Of a stretch of DNA of 64,000 nucleotides, positions 51,015 to 59,532 are shown piece by piece. Location of the stretch: contig JAGOOG010000005.1 in NCBI GenBank assembly GCA_017992605.1, positions 1-64,000 on the forward strand, read 5' to 3'. Each line of letters starts with the position of its first letter. Position 1 is the stretch's first letter. The DNA comes from Deltaproteobacteria bacterium. GTDB taxonomy: Bacteria > Desulfobacterota > Desulfomonilia > UBA1062. The notes under the pieces are model-generated. The model worked only from the letters and a program-made list of their open reading frames with translations. It was not told the origin of the DNA and ran no database searches. A program made the position numbers and the translations under genes.

Positions 51015-52472
51015 GTGCGGCTCAAGCGTGACCTGAGATATTCGGTTGGGGCATGTGATTCCGAGAAGGTCGTCCGCTTCAACGACTTCCAGAAGAACGA
51101 GCATACCTGCCGGGTCAAGGACTATTCACGGACAGGCCTGTCGTTCTATCTCGAAGACGGCAGTCTGCTCCTGCACATCGGCGACATCATCAGCGATCTG
51201 CGTTTCTACTCGTTCTCGCAGGAGGTCCATGCCGCAAGCGCCACGGTCATCCATATCGAAGACGAGGAAAAGGAAGGTTTGATCGTCTCCTGTATCGGCT
51301 GCTCGTACAATGACCAGCCCATGGACGTCTACTCCGTGGTACGGGCGGACAAGATCAACAAGCTGCAGAACGACTTCCTCGACTTTGTCCAGACCATGGC
51401 CATCGAGGAGAACCTCGATCCCGAGTTCGTCAATCTGACCTCGCACCTCCAGTTCATCATGGACGGTTTCATGAGGCGGCTGGACGATGACCTCAAGAAC
51501 ATCAGGAGGGAGGATGAAGGCATCCAGGACGCCATGCTGGAGACCCTGCGGGAGCTCGCCTTCGACGCGCTCTTCGACGAGCTCAACCGCTACTATGACC
51601 ACTTCACCACCATCATCAGCCGTTTCACCGATTCCAAGCAGCATTTCATCCACCGGGAGTTCTTCCAGAAGCGACTGAATGAATACCTGTCCAGGTCCGC
51701 CCTGTTCCACAGGAGCATCGCCAAGCCCCTGGGGTATGCGGGCGATTTCGAGATGATGAACATCATCTACCGCAACTCCTTCGAGGGCGGGACGCTGTTC
51801 GCCCAGGTGCTGAACAAGGTCGACTGCGAGGGAACGGCGGCCCGGGCCGTCAGGAACCGCAGGTCGTACCTGTACAGGAAACTCCGCGATCTCCTCACGA
51901 ACAACGCCGGGGGGAATGAGCTCAAGCTCATGAGCGTCGCATGCGGGCCGGCCCATGAGTTCGCTGACCTGATCAAGGGGTTCGATGGGAAAGAGCTGCC
52001 GTTCTCCATTGATTTCATTGCCATGGACCAGGACAGCCTGGCCCTCGACGACGCCCGCTCCCGGATAGAACCGCTCGTAGAGGGCAACCCGAGGATCAAG
52101 GTGTACTTCGAGCAGGACAACATCAAGCGGCTCATCGTGGAAAAGAACACCGGCAGGAATCTCTATCTCGGGGCCGATATCGTCTACACGGCGGGGCTCT
52201 TCGATTACCTCTCGGACCGGGCTTCCAACCGCCTCGTCCACAAGCTCTACAGCTTCCTGAAGCCGGGGGGCCTGCTGACCATCGGCAACTTCGGTACCTA
52301 CAACCCTCAGCGGTTCATCATGGAGTACGGGGCCGAGTGGTTCCTGATCCATCGGAGCGAGGACGAGTTGAAACGCCTTGCCTCGGGCCTGCCGGGAAAC
52401 CCCGGCCTGGTGGTGGAGAAAGAACCCGAGGGAGTCAACCTCTTCCTGAATATACGGAAACCGGCGGAATAG
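51015..52472 (+). CDS. PilZ-like domain plus SAM methyltransferase (EF/3-OH-PAME synthesis type)
   Basis: A 485-residue protein. The N-terminal 110 residues resemble a PilZ/YcgR c-di-GMP receptor, with DxSxxG in 'VKDYSRTGLSF' and an Arg-rich start. A helical linker follows ('FVQTMAIEENLDPEFVNLTSHLQFIMDGF'). The C-terminal part is a class I methyltransferase ('LKLMSVACGPAHEFADLIKGF', 'IDFIAMDQDSLALDDARSRI', 'DIVYTAGLFDYLSDRA', 'LLTIGNFG'), of the kind annotated as extracellular factor 3-hydroxypalmitic acid methyl ester biosynthesis (PhcB-like). That suggests a fatty-acid methyl ester signal, with output perhaps gated by c-di-GMP. The substrate is not proven. Confidence 0.75.
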   Translation: MRLKRDLRYSVGACDSEKVVRFNDFQKNEHTCRVKDYSRTGLSFYLEDGSLLLHIGDIISDLRFYSFSQEVHAASATVIHIEDEEKEGLIVSCIGCSYNDQPMDVYSVVRADKINKLQNDFLDFVQTMAIEENLDPEFVNLTSHLQFIMDGFMRRLDDDLKNIRREDEGIQDAMLETLRELAFDALFDELNRYYDHFTTIISRFTDSKQHFIHREFFQKRLNEYLSRSALFHRSIAKPLGYAGDFEMMNIIYRNSFEGGTLFAQVLNKVDCEGTAARAVRNRRSYLYRKLRDLLTNNAGGNELKLMSVACGPAHEFADLIKGFDGKELPFSIDFIAMDQDSLALDDARSRIEPLVEGNPRIKVYFEQDNIKRLIVEKNTGRNLYLGADIVYTAGLFDYLSDRASNRLVHKLYSFLKPGGLLTIGNFGTYNPQRFIMEYGAEWFLIHRSEDELKRLASGLPGNPGLVVEKEPEGVNLFLNIRKPAE

Positions 52473-52493
52473 TCCTGCCCACCGAACATCCCT

Positions 52494-53024
52494 TCATGTC
52501 CGGGGCTCCTCGGCGGAGATCTCGGGCATGCCGAAGGCCTCCTCGAACTGGGCAATGTCCGGGAGCTCGGACAGGGAGGTCAGTCCGAACACCTCGAGGA
52601 ACCTCTCGGAGGTGGTGTAGAGCATCGGTTTTCCGGGTTTGACGTCGATGAGTTGATGCCGGATGAGCTGCTTGATGCTCGAGGTCGAATCCACGCCCCG
52701 GATACCGTCGATGGTCTGTTTTGAACAGGGCCCCTTGTAGGCGACCACCGCGAGGACCTCCAGGGCGGCACCGGTGAGCTTCACCGGGCTCACCAGCTGG
52801 CGGATGGAGGGTGCGTACTCCGGCCGGGTCGCGAACAGGTACCCGCTGCCCGCCCGGTGAATCCTGAAGCTCCGGTTGGATGCCTCGTAGATGCCGTTGA
52901 GTTCCTCGACGCATCGAGCGATCTCTTCGGGCGACATGCCGGGAAGGATCCTCATGATGTCCTTGAGGGCCGCGGCCCCGCTGGAAGAGAAGATGAGCGC
53001 CTCGATGATCTCCCTGTTCGTCAT
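52494..53024 (-). CDS. scpB: Segregation and condensation protein B
   Basis: A 176-residue kleisin-associated protein with two winged-helix domains ('EIIEALIFSSSGAAALKDIMRILP', 'EVLAVVAYKGPCSKQTIDGIRGVDS', 'GKPMLYTTSERFLEVFGL'). Works with ScpA and SMC in chromosome condensation; follows scpA by 35 bases. Confidence 0.95.
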   Translation of the reverse strand: MTNREIIEALIFSSSGAAALKDIMRILPGMSPEEIARCVEELNGIYEASNRSFRIHRAGSGYLFATRPEYAPSIRQLVSPVKLTGAALEVLAVVAYKGPCSKQTIDGIRGVDSTSSIKQLIRHQLIDVKPGKPMLYTTSERFLEVFGLTSLSELPDIAQFEEAFGMPEISAEEPRT

Positions 53025-53058
53025 GGTCGAAGAACCTCTGTCCGTAGCCCGAAGATCC

Positions 53059-53754
53059 TCATGTTCGCTCGGCCCTCTTGAGCAGATAGATGGCGGAGAA
53101 CAGACCCCTCTGGACGAGCTTCACGATGCTGAGCCGCGACATCTCCAGGGCCGCCATGAAGGCCCCGATGAGCTCGGTCTTCTCTCCGCTCGGGGCCGCC
53201 TCTCTCAGGGCGATCCTCTTCCGGCCGGCGAACAGCGCGTGGATGCGGGACATGATCTCCTGGATGCTGAACCGCATGGGGGCGATGTTCATGACCAGCT
53301 GTCTGGTCCTGACCCGGATGGCGGCGATGGCCTCCAGCAGAGGCCCCAGGGTGCTGTGCGAGACCTCCCGCTCCTCCTGGACATCCCCCCTCGGGAAGGT
53401 GTCCCAGTAGAGCAGCGGCCTCATGCCGAGATCGCGGGAGGCGGCCTTGATGGAGTGGTACGCAAGGAGCATGTCCCTGAGCTCTTCGACGGGATTCTTC
53501 CCCTCATCTCCCGCGGGGGCGAACGCCTCAGGCAGCAGGATGCGCGACTTGAGCCAGATGAGGTAGGAGGCCATGTCGAGGAACTCTCCGGCCAGGGAGA
53601 TGTCGAGCAGGCGCACCCGTTCGATGTAGGAAAGGTACTGGTCGATGATGGGGCACACCTCCAGGTCGTACAGGGTGAACCGGTTCTTCTCGATGAGGTA
53701 CAGCAGCAGGTCCAGCGGCCCCTCGAACATGGGCAGGTGGAGCACGAAATCCAT
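53059..53754 (-). CDS. scpA: Segregation and condensation protein A
   Basis: A 231-residue kleisin beginning 'MDFVLHLPMFEGPLDLLLYLIEKNRFTLYDLEV', then 'LDMASYLIWLKSRILLP', ending in a winged helix ('SRLSIVKLVQRGLFSAIYL'). The start at 53754 matches the family; ATGs at 53790 and 53787 are alternatives. It closely follows trpS. Confidence 0.95.
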   Translation of the reverse strand: MDFVLHLPMFEGPLDLLLYLIEKNRFTLYDLEVCPIIDQYLSYIERVRLLDISLAGEFLDMASYLIWLKSRILLPEAFAPAGDEGKNPVEELRDMLLAYHSIKAASRDLGMRPLLYWDTFPRGDVQEEREVSHSTLGPLLEAIAAIRVRTRQLVMNIAPMRFSIQEIMSRIHALFAGRKRIALREAAPSGEKTELIGAFMAALEMSRLSIVKLVQRGLFSAIYLLKRAERT

Positions 53755-53794
53755 GTCCGTGGCCCTTAGGGGTGCGCAATGCTCCATCATCGCC

Positions 53795-54793
53795 TCAGTC
53801 GTGATACGCGAGCTTCATGGCCTCCCTGACCCGGGCCATGGTGAGCTCTGATTCGAGGGTCGCCCTCTGACGGCCCGCCTTGAGAATGTCATCCACCAGG
53901 GTCATGTGGCCCTTGTAATACGCGATCTTTTCCCATACCGGAGAAAATTCGGCAACCAGGTTCTTGAGGAGGACCTTCTTGCAGTCCACGCACCCCCACT
54001 GCGCGCTCCTGCAGCCGGCCTGTATCTCTTCGCGGGTCGCCTCGTCCGTGAAGAAATCGTGGAAGGGGAAGAGGTTGCAGTCGTTGGGTTCTCCCGGATC
54101 GCTCCTGCGCATGCGCTTCACATCGGTGAGCATCTGCATCACCTTGGGCTTCAGGCTCGCCTCGGTTTCTTCTATGAAGATGGCATTGCCGTACGACTTG
54201 GACATCTTCCTGCCGTCGAGTCCCGGCACCCGTGGGGCTTCGGTGAGGATCTCCTTGGGCTCTCTGAGGGTCTGTGCCCCGTAGAGGTAGTTGAAACGGC
54301 GCACGATCTCACGGGTCAGCTCGAGGTGGGGGAGCTGATCCTCGCCGATGGGGACCCGGTCCGCGTGATAGATGACGATGTCCGCAGCCTGAAGGACGGG
54401 GTATCCGAGGAAACCGAAGGTGCTCAGGTCCTTCTCCTTGAGTTCCTCCTTCATCTCCTTGTAGGTCGGGTTCCTTTCGAGCCACGGGATCGGGGTGATC
54501 ATGGACAGGAGCGTGAACAGCTCCGCGTGTTCCTTCACGTCAGACTGCCTGAACAGGACCGACCTGTCAGGATCGATGCCCACGCTCAGCCAGACGGTCA
54601 CCATGTCGCGGGAACTCTGCGCGATGACGGACGGGTCCTTGTACTCGCTGGTCAGGGCGTGCCAGTCGGCCGCGAAATAGAAGCACTGGTATTCGTCCTG
54701 GAGGCTCACCCAGTTCTTCAGCACACCGAGGTAATGCCCGATGTGGAGGTCGCCTGTTGGTCTGATGCCGGAAACGATGCGTTTCTTGTCCAT
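53795..54793 (-). CDS. trpS: Tryptophanyl-tRNA synthetase
   Basis: The 332-residue class I synthetase has the HIGH motif ('TGDLHIGHYLG', residues 12-22) and KMSKS ('GRKMSKSYGN', near 195), plus 'YPVLQAADIVIYHADRVPIGEDQLPHLELTREI'. Charges tRNA-Trp. GAGGAGAG precedes the ATG. Confidence 0.98.
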   Translation of the reverse strand: MDKKRIVSGIRPTGDLHIGHYLGVLKNWVSLQDEYQCFYFAADWHALTSEYKDPSVIAQSSRDMVTVWLSVGIDPDRSVLFRQSDVKEHAELFTLLSMITPIPWLERNPTYKEMKEELKEKDLSTFGFLGYPVLQAADIVIYHADRVPIGEDQLPHLELTREIVRRFNYLYGAQTLREPKEILTEAPRVPGLDGRKMSKSYGNAIFIEETEASLKPKVMQMLTDVKRMRRSDPGEPNDCNLFPFHDFFTDEATREEIQAGCRSAQWGCVDCKKVLLKNLVAEFSPVWEKIAYYKGHMTLVDDILKAGRQRATLESELTMARVREAMKLAYHD

Positions 54794-54805
54794 GTCTCTC
54801 CTCTT

Positions 54806-55426
54806 CTAGCGCAGAAGAACGTATGCGATCCCGTGGATGATCGGGAATATGACGAAATCGACGACCCGGGTGAAGATAAGCAGCAGCAGGATGATGAACC
54901 CATAGGGCTGGAGCTTCGAATAGGAATGTGCGAGCCTGGCGGGGAGCACTCCCTCCATGATGTGGCTGCCGTCCAGCGGGTGTATGGGGATAAGGTTGAA
55001 GATTGCCAGGCCTATGTTGATCATCACCATCATCTGCAGCATGATGACCAGGGGATAGAGAACCGTCGATGCCAGGGCAGGACCGACGATCTTCAGGACC
55101 AGGGCGGTGACGGCTGCCAGCACGAGGTTCGACGCGGGGCCTGCCAGCGAAACCCACACCATGTCCTGGCGGGGCCGCTTGAAGTACCTCGGGTCCACGG
55201 GCACGGGTTTGGCCCAGCCGATCATCCGGGTGACGAAGAGCACGAGCATGCCGACAGGGTCGATGTGCTTGACGGGATTGAAGGTGAGCCTGCCCGCCAT
55301 CTTGGCCGTCGGGTCGCCGAAGAGGTAGGCGGCGTAGCCGTGGCACACCTCGTGGACCGTGATCGAGAACAGCACAGGTACGACGAGGAGTGCGATCTGA
55401 CTGACGATCTGGTTCATCTGGTCCAT
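54806..55426 (-). CDS. Site-2 protease-like M50 metallopeptidase
   Basis: A 206-residue membrane protein with four or five helices, the zinc motif HEVCH (25-29) and the third ligand region 'NLIPIHPLDGSHIMEG'. It lacks the PDZ domain of RseP and is the minimal form common next to trpS and scpAB. Substrate unknown; acts in the inner membrane. Twelve bases separate it from trpS. Confidence 0.92.
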   Translation of the reverse strand: MDQMNQIVSQIALLVVPVLFSITVHEVCHGYAAYLFGDPTAKMAGRLTFNPVKHIDPVGMLVLFVTRMIGWAKPVPVDPRYFKRPRQDMVWVSLAGPASNLVLAAVTALVLKIVGPALASTVLYPLVIMLQMMVMINIGLAIFNLIPIHPLDGSHIMEGVLPARLAHSYSKLQPYGFIILLLLIFTRVVDFVIFPIIHGIAYVLLR

Positions 55427-55554
55427 TGCACAGGCCTTATACCTTACGGGGGTCGAGGTGTCAAAACGTTCGCCGTGCCACCGGTTCCATGAGCAATGCG
55501 CCCCACGTCCTGAATGGCTTGCACACCGGTGACCATCGCTGGTACCAATGAGCC

Positions 55555-56265
55555 ATGAACGAACTCCTCGTATCCTGGCCCCCGCTGACCAGGGGCACCC
55601 TGCTCAGACGATACAAGCGATTCATGGCAGATGTCATGCTCGATGACGGCGCCGCTGTCACGGCCCACTGCCCCAACTCGGGACGGATGCTGTCCTGTTC
55701 CGAACCCGGACGGCCCGTGCACCTGTCGACTTCGGACAGACCCGGCAGGAAATTCCCGTATACCTGGGAAATGATAGAGATGCCCGGGTCGCCGGTGGTG
55801 GTCAACACGATGAGGGCCAACCAGATAGCCAGGTCAGCCATCGAAAGAGGCCTCCTGCCGGAACTGTCGGGCTACACCTCTATCAGGCAGGAGGTGCGCA
55901 CCAGCGACCGCTCCCGCATCGATCTCCTCCTGACCGGAGAGCACCGCCCCCCCTGTCTCGTGGAGGTCAAGAGCTCGACCCTGGTGGAGGACGGCACGGC
56001 CATGTTCCCCGATGCGGTGACCGAGAGGGGGTTGAAGCATGTCTGGGAACTGGAGCTCATGTGTCGAAAAGGATACAGGGGTGTCATGCTCTTCATCATC
56101 CAGCGGATGGATGCACGGTCCCTCACCCCTTCGGCCCATATCGACCCGGCCTACGCGAACGGGCTCCGGAAGGCATGGAGGAAGGGTCTCGAGGTCATGG
56201 CCTATGACACCGTCATCGACCTGGCCGGCATAGCCCTGGGCAGGAACGTTCCTTGCATAGTGTGA
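55555..56265 (+). CDS. sfsA: SfsA DNA/RNA nuclease-like protein
   Basis: A 236-residue SfsA protein: 'LLRRYKRFMADVMLDDGAAVTAHCPNSGRM', 'RSRIDLLLTGEHRPPCLVEVKSSTLVEDGTAMFPDAVTERGLKHVWEL' (PD-(D/E)xK-like with EVK), and 'VMLFIIQRMDARSLTPSAHIDPAYANGL'. The family was first linked with maltose gene control and has nuclease-type fold. Divergent from the M50 gene. Confidence 0.94.
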   Translation: MNELLVSWPPLTRGTLLRRYKRFMADVMLDDGAAVTAHCPNSGRMLSCSEPGRPVHLSTSDRPGRKFPYTWEMIEMPGSPVVVNTMRANQIARSAIERGLLPELSGYTSIRQEVRTSDRSRIDLLLTGEHRPPCLVEVKSSTLVEDGTAMFPDAVTERGLKHVWELELMCRKGYRGVMLFIIQRMDARSLTPSAHIDPAYANGLRKAWRKGLEVMAYDTVIDLAGIALGRNVPCIV

Positions 56266-56307
56266 GGAAGGACAGGGAACGTGTTCGGGTGTGATCGATC
56301 CCTTGTG

Positions 56308-56336
56308 TTGAAATAGAGCCTCCCCGTCACTACACA
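56308..56336 (+). promoter_or_regulatory. Promoter of the zinc-ribbon gene
   Basis: TTGAAA (56308-56313), 17-base spacer, TACACA (56331-56336); the gene starts at 56391 after AGGGAG. Confidence 0.45.
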
Positions 56337-56390
56337 ATGCTCAGAACGGTTCATCGCTTGCACGCGGTGCCGGTACAGAAGGGAGCGGAC

Positions 56391-56858
56391 ATGAAAAAGC
56401 ACTCTCGAGCCGATAACGAGGCGGGGCTCCTCACCGCCGACAAGACGAGGGACGACCGGCTGCACGGCAGAGGACCGAGTCAGAACTCTGCAGGGAACAT
56501 ATACACCGAGATCATCCATTCCCTCATGGACAAGAACAGAAGGAGGGTCTCCAGGTACTACTGTGCGAACAGCCGGTGCGGCACGAGATTCTTCGATGCG
56601 GCATCAGGGTATCAGTGTCCCTCGTGCGGGTCCCTCGGGATCATCAGCGAATACAAGCACGACACCGCCCTCGAAGGAGACACGAGCAAGCCCGTCATCG
56701 GTTATCTCGACACCATCGGCCGTCTGTTCTGCACGAGCTGCACGCATCGCCACGGCCTGACCGACGAGGTGAGCATGGTCATCTACCATGACAGCGATCC
56801 CTACAGCAGCGAACAATGCGATGTCTGCAGGACTCGCCTGAACAAGACCCCTGACTGA
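56391..56858 (+). CDS. Hypothetical protein with zinc ribbons
   Basis: A 155-residue soluble protein. After a polar N-terminus it has C-x4-C (Cys58, Cys63) and CPSC (Cys76, Cys79), a rubredoxin/zinc-ribbon-like first site, and a second set 'LFCTSCTHRHGL ... QCDVCRTR'. Two zinc sites are likely. No family or function recognised. ATG at 56391 has AGGGAG six bases before it; upstream in-frame codons contain no domain. Confidence 0.65.
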   Translation: MKKHSRADNEAGLLTADKTRDDRLHGRGPSQNSAGNIYTEIIHSLMDKNRRRVSRYYCANSRCGTRFFDAASGYQCPSCGSLGIISEYKHDTALEGDTSKPVIGYLDTIGRLFCTSCTHRHGLTDEVSMVIYHDSDPYSSEQCDVCRTRLNKTPD

Positions 56859-56893
56859 ATGGGCGTCCCTTTTGCGCCGTGAGATCACCGCAT

Positions 56894-57625
56894 ATGGCTA
56901 CGGTGCGTATCAACAGGTTCATCGCGTCGAGCGGGGCCGTGTCGAGGAGAAGGGCGGACGAACTCATTACGGCCGGCCGCGTGAAGATCAATGGTCATAA
57001 AGCCCGCGTCGGCGATTCCATCGACCCTGACATCGACGAGGTAACCCTCGACGGCAGGCCCCTGTCGAAGCAGGAGATTCATGTCCTGGCGCTCTACAAG
57101 CCCAGGAACGTACTGACCACCCTGAACGACCCCGAGGACAGGCCTTGTGTCAGGGACTTGATCCCGAAGCGGTTCCTGGGCGTATTCCCCGTGGGCAGAC
57201 TGGATTTTGACGCGGAGGGACTCCTCATCCTCACCAATGACGGGGATTTGGCGCATGCGCTCCACCACCCTTCGTTCAAGGTCCCCAAGACCTATCTCGT
57301 GAGGGTGACGCCGGCTCCGACAAAGGAGGCCATATCACGCATGGCCGGGGGTGTCGTGCTCGACGGGAAGAAGACGCTCCCCGCACGGATCGTGACCGTG
57401 CGCAGCGGTCCCGGGGGTTCCACCCTCCGCATCACCCTGGTGCAGGGGCTCAAGAATCAGATCAAACGCATGGCCGCTTCCGTCGACCTGAGGGTCCTGT
57501 CCATCAAGCGCATCAGCGTCGGCCCCCTGGTGCTGAAAGGCCTGTCACCGGGCGAGATCCGCGAGCTGAGCCCCTCGGAGCTCGGATCGCTCCACAAGGT
57601 GTTAAAAAACAATAATAAAACTTGA
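56894..57625 (+). CDS. RsuA/RluB-family 16S/23S rRNA pseudouridine synthase
   Basis: A 243-residue enzyme with an N-terminal S4 RNA-binding domain ('VRINRFIASSGAVSRRRADELITAGRVKINGHKA', 4-37) and the catalytic motif GRLDFDAEG with Asp104, then 'KTYLVRV' and 'LRITLVQGLKNQIKRMAASV'. Closest to RluB by layout. ATG at 56894 is preferred over GTG at 56879. Confidence 0.92.
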   Translation: MATVRINRFIASSGAVSRRRADELITAGRVKINGHKARVGDSIDPDIDEVTLDGRPLSKQEIHVLALYKPRNVLTTLNDPEDRPCVRDLIPKRFLGVFPVGRLDFDAEGLLILTNDGDLAHALHHPSFKVPKTYLVRVTPAPTKEAISRMAGGVVLDGKKTLPARIVTVRSGPGGSTLRITLVQGLKNQIKRMAASVDLRVLSIKRISVGPLVLKGLSPGEIRELSPSELGSLHKVLKNNNKT

Positions 57626-57651
57626 CATTTGCCTGTTTCACTTTATATTCT
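57624..57651 (+). promoter_or_regulatory. Promoter of the IHF-like gene
   Basis: Perfect TTGACA (57624-57629), 16-base spacer, TATATT (57646-57651), in an AT-rich stretch between the synthase stop and the gene start at 57685, where AGGAGG precedes the ATG. Confidence 0.7.
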
Positions 57652-57684
57652 TATCTGTAACCAGTTCATATCAGGAGGATATGC

Positions 57685-57969
57685 ATGAACAAATCAGAAT
57701 TGATCGAAGAACTCTCCATGCGCATGGCCCTCCACCCCAAGAAGGCCGAAGCCCTGGTGAATTCCATCCTCAATTCCATGATCATTGCCATGAAGAACAA
57801 ACGCCGCGTCGAGATCAGGGGATTCGGCAGCTTCGTCATGAGGGACTACAAGCCCTACATCGGACGGAACCCCAAGAGCGGCGAGAAGATCCAGGTCAAG
57901 TCGAAAACCCTGCCCTTCTTCAAGTCCGGCAAAGACATGAGAGACCAGGTGAACGGCAAAGAGCAGTAA
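57685..57969 (+). CDS. ihfB: Integration host factor beta-like (HU/IHF family) protein
   Basis: A 94-residue DNA-bending protein. 'NKSELIEELSMRM' N-terminus, 'VEIRGFGSFVMRDY', arm motif 'GRNPKSGEKIQV' and the end 'PFFKSGKDMRDQVN' match IhfB more than HU. IHF bends DNA so that enhancer-bound activators reach sigma-54 polymerase, and the next genes are sigma-54 activators with sigma-54 promoters. HU-type assignment remains possible. Confidence 0.85.
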   Translation: MNKSELIEELSMRMALHPKKAEALVNSILNSMIIAMKNKRRVEIRGFGSFVMRDYKPYIGRNPKSGEKIQVKSKTLPFFKSGKDMRDQVNGKEQ

Positions 57970-58021
57970 TACATGCCCGACGCCGTGCAGGAATCTTTCT
58001 CCCCACGAGAGCGTCTATATA

Positions 58022-58050
58022 TTGACGCATCTGCAATGATGCGCTATAAC
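58022..58050 (+). promoter_or_regulatory. Promoter of the first NtrC-type regulator
   Basis: TTGACG (58022-58027), 17-base spacer, TATAAC (58045-58050). A dyad GCATC/GATGC (58027-58042) fills the spacer. The predicted start is about 7 bases before the ATG at 58064, so the mRNA would be almost leaderless. Confidence 0.55.
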
Positions 58051-58063
58051 ACCTTCAACCGTT

Positions 58064-59467
58064 ATGGGAAACCATTCCATACTCATAGTAGACGACGAAG
58101 CCCCCAACAGGGAATACCTCTCTGAAATCCTCTCCGATGAGGGCTACAGCGTCGCCGGTGCAGCCAACGGAAAGGATGCCGTTGCACGGCTTTCGCAGGA
58201 ACCGTTTCACGTCGTCCTCACAGACCTTCAGATGCCCGAGATAGACGGGCTCGGCGTCATACACTACATCATAGAGAACAAGCTGAACACCATCGGCATC
58301 CTCTATACCGGTTACGGATCGGTCAAGACAGCGGTCGACGCCATGAAACTCGGGGCCTTCGACTACATCACCAAGCCGTTCAAGGCCGACGAGATCAAGG
58401 TCGTGGTGAAGAAGGCGCTGGACCACCTCGCCCTGCAGGAGGAGAACACCTACCTCAAGCAGCAGCTCAAGGCCAGGTACAAGTTCGAGAACATCGTCGG
58501 CACCTCGGAGAAGATGCAGAAGGTGTTCGGCCTCATCGACAAGGTGGCCTCGACGGACTCCACGGTGCTCATCCTCGGCGAATCAGGGACCGGCAAGGAG
58601 CTCGTCGCGCGTGCGCTGCATTTCAACTCCTCCAGGGCCGCGAACCCCTTTGTCCCGGTCAATTGCGGGGCCATCCCGGAGGAGCTGCTTGAAAGCGAGC
58701 TCTTCGGGCACGAGAAGGGAGCCTTCACCGGGGCATTCAGGACGAGGATCGGCAGATTCGAGCTCGCGGGCGGCGGCAGCATCTTCCTCGACGAGATCTC
58801 CGAGATGAGCCCCAACCTCCAGGTCAAGCTGCTCCGGGTCATTCAGGAGCGTGAGTTCGAACGAGTCGGCGGGGTCAAATCCATCAGGGCCGATGTCAGG
58901 ATCATTGCGGCGACCAACAGGATCCTCGAGGAGGAAGTCGCGGAGGGAAGGTTCCGTGAAGACCTCTACTACCGGCTCAATGTCATCCCCGTACACCTCC
59001 CTCCGCTGCGTGAGAGGATCGAGGACATCCCGCTCCTCGTCAAGCATTTCCTCTCGAAGTACGGAAACGGGAAATCTCCGAAAAAGACGGACTTCAGCAA
59101 GAAGGCCCTCTCGACCCTCATGCGCTACCGCTGGCCGGGCAATGTCCGGGAGCTGGAGAACCTGGTGGAGCGCATGGTCGTGCTGTGCGACTCTCCCGTC
59201 ATCGAGATGGAGGAGCTCCCCGAGAAGATCCTTTCGGGCTCGATGTCCCCGCTTTCGGCCGTGCCGTCCATCGATCTGCCCGAGACGGGCATAGACCTGT
59301 CCACCGCGGTGTACGAGTTCGAACGGAGCATCATCATCCAGGCCCTGAACAAGAGCAACTGGGTCAAGAACAGGGCGGCCAAGCTCCTCCACGTGAACCG
59401 GACGACCCTGGTGGAAAAGATCAAGAAGCAGAGGCTCGAAAAACCCGGCGAACCGAACCCGGTCTAG
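58064..59467 (+). CDS. Sigma-54-dependent response regulator, flagellar cluster
   Basis: The 467-residue protein has REC (acidic pair D10-D11, phospho-site D54 in 'VVLTDLQMPEID', Lys in 'YITKPFK'), AAA+ with GESGTGKE and GAFTGA, and Fis-type HTH ('NWVKNRAAKLLHVNRTTLVEKIKK'). Close in type to FlrC/FleR/FlgR flagellar activators and to HydG-like NtrC proteins. No cognate kinase is adjacent. The genes following carry sigma-54 promoter matches. Confidence 0.92.
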   Translation: MGNHSILIVDDEAPNREYLSEILSDEGYSVAGAANGKDAVARLSQEPFHVVLTDLQMPEIDGLGVIHYIIENKLNTIGILYTGYGSVKTAVDAMKLGAFDYITKPFKADEIKVVVKKALDHLALQEENTYLKQQLKARYKFENIVGTSEKMQKVFGLIDKVASTDSTVLILGESGTGKELVARALHFNSSRAANPFVPVNCGAIPEELLESELFGHEKGAFTGAFRTRIGRFELAGGGSIFLDEISEMSPNLQVKLLRVIQEREFERVGGVKSIRADVRIIAATNRILEEEVAEGRFREDLYYRLNVIPVHLPPLRERIEDIPLLVKHFLSKYGNGKSPKKTDFSKKALSTLMRYRWPGNVRELENLVERMVVLCDSPVIEMEELPEKILSGSMSPLSAVPSIDLPETGIDLSTAVYEFERSIIIQALNKSNWVKNRAAKLLHVNRTTLVEKIKKQRLEKPGEPNPV

Positions 59468-59503
59468 GGTACACGGGGCACCGCCCACCCCTCCATCTCA
59501 ATG

Positions 59504-59519
59504 TGGCATGGAAGTTGTA
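59504..59519 (+). promoter_or_regulatory. Sigma-54 (-24/-12) promoter before the TPR gene
   Basis: TGGCAT (59504-59509), five bases, TTGTA (59515-59519). The consensus is TGGCAC-N5-TTGCA; the GG and the G of GC keep the exact 12-base spacing, with C-to-T changes in both boxes. The predicted start is near 59530. Confidence 0.5.
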
Positions 59520-59532
59520 TTTCCATGCTGCG

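Noticed and set aside
59185-59532. In-frame extension of the TPR gene over the NtrC-type gene
   Set aside because: It overlaps the C-terminal DNA-binding part of the regulator; the signal peptide begins only at 59533 or later.
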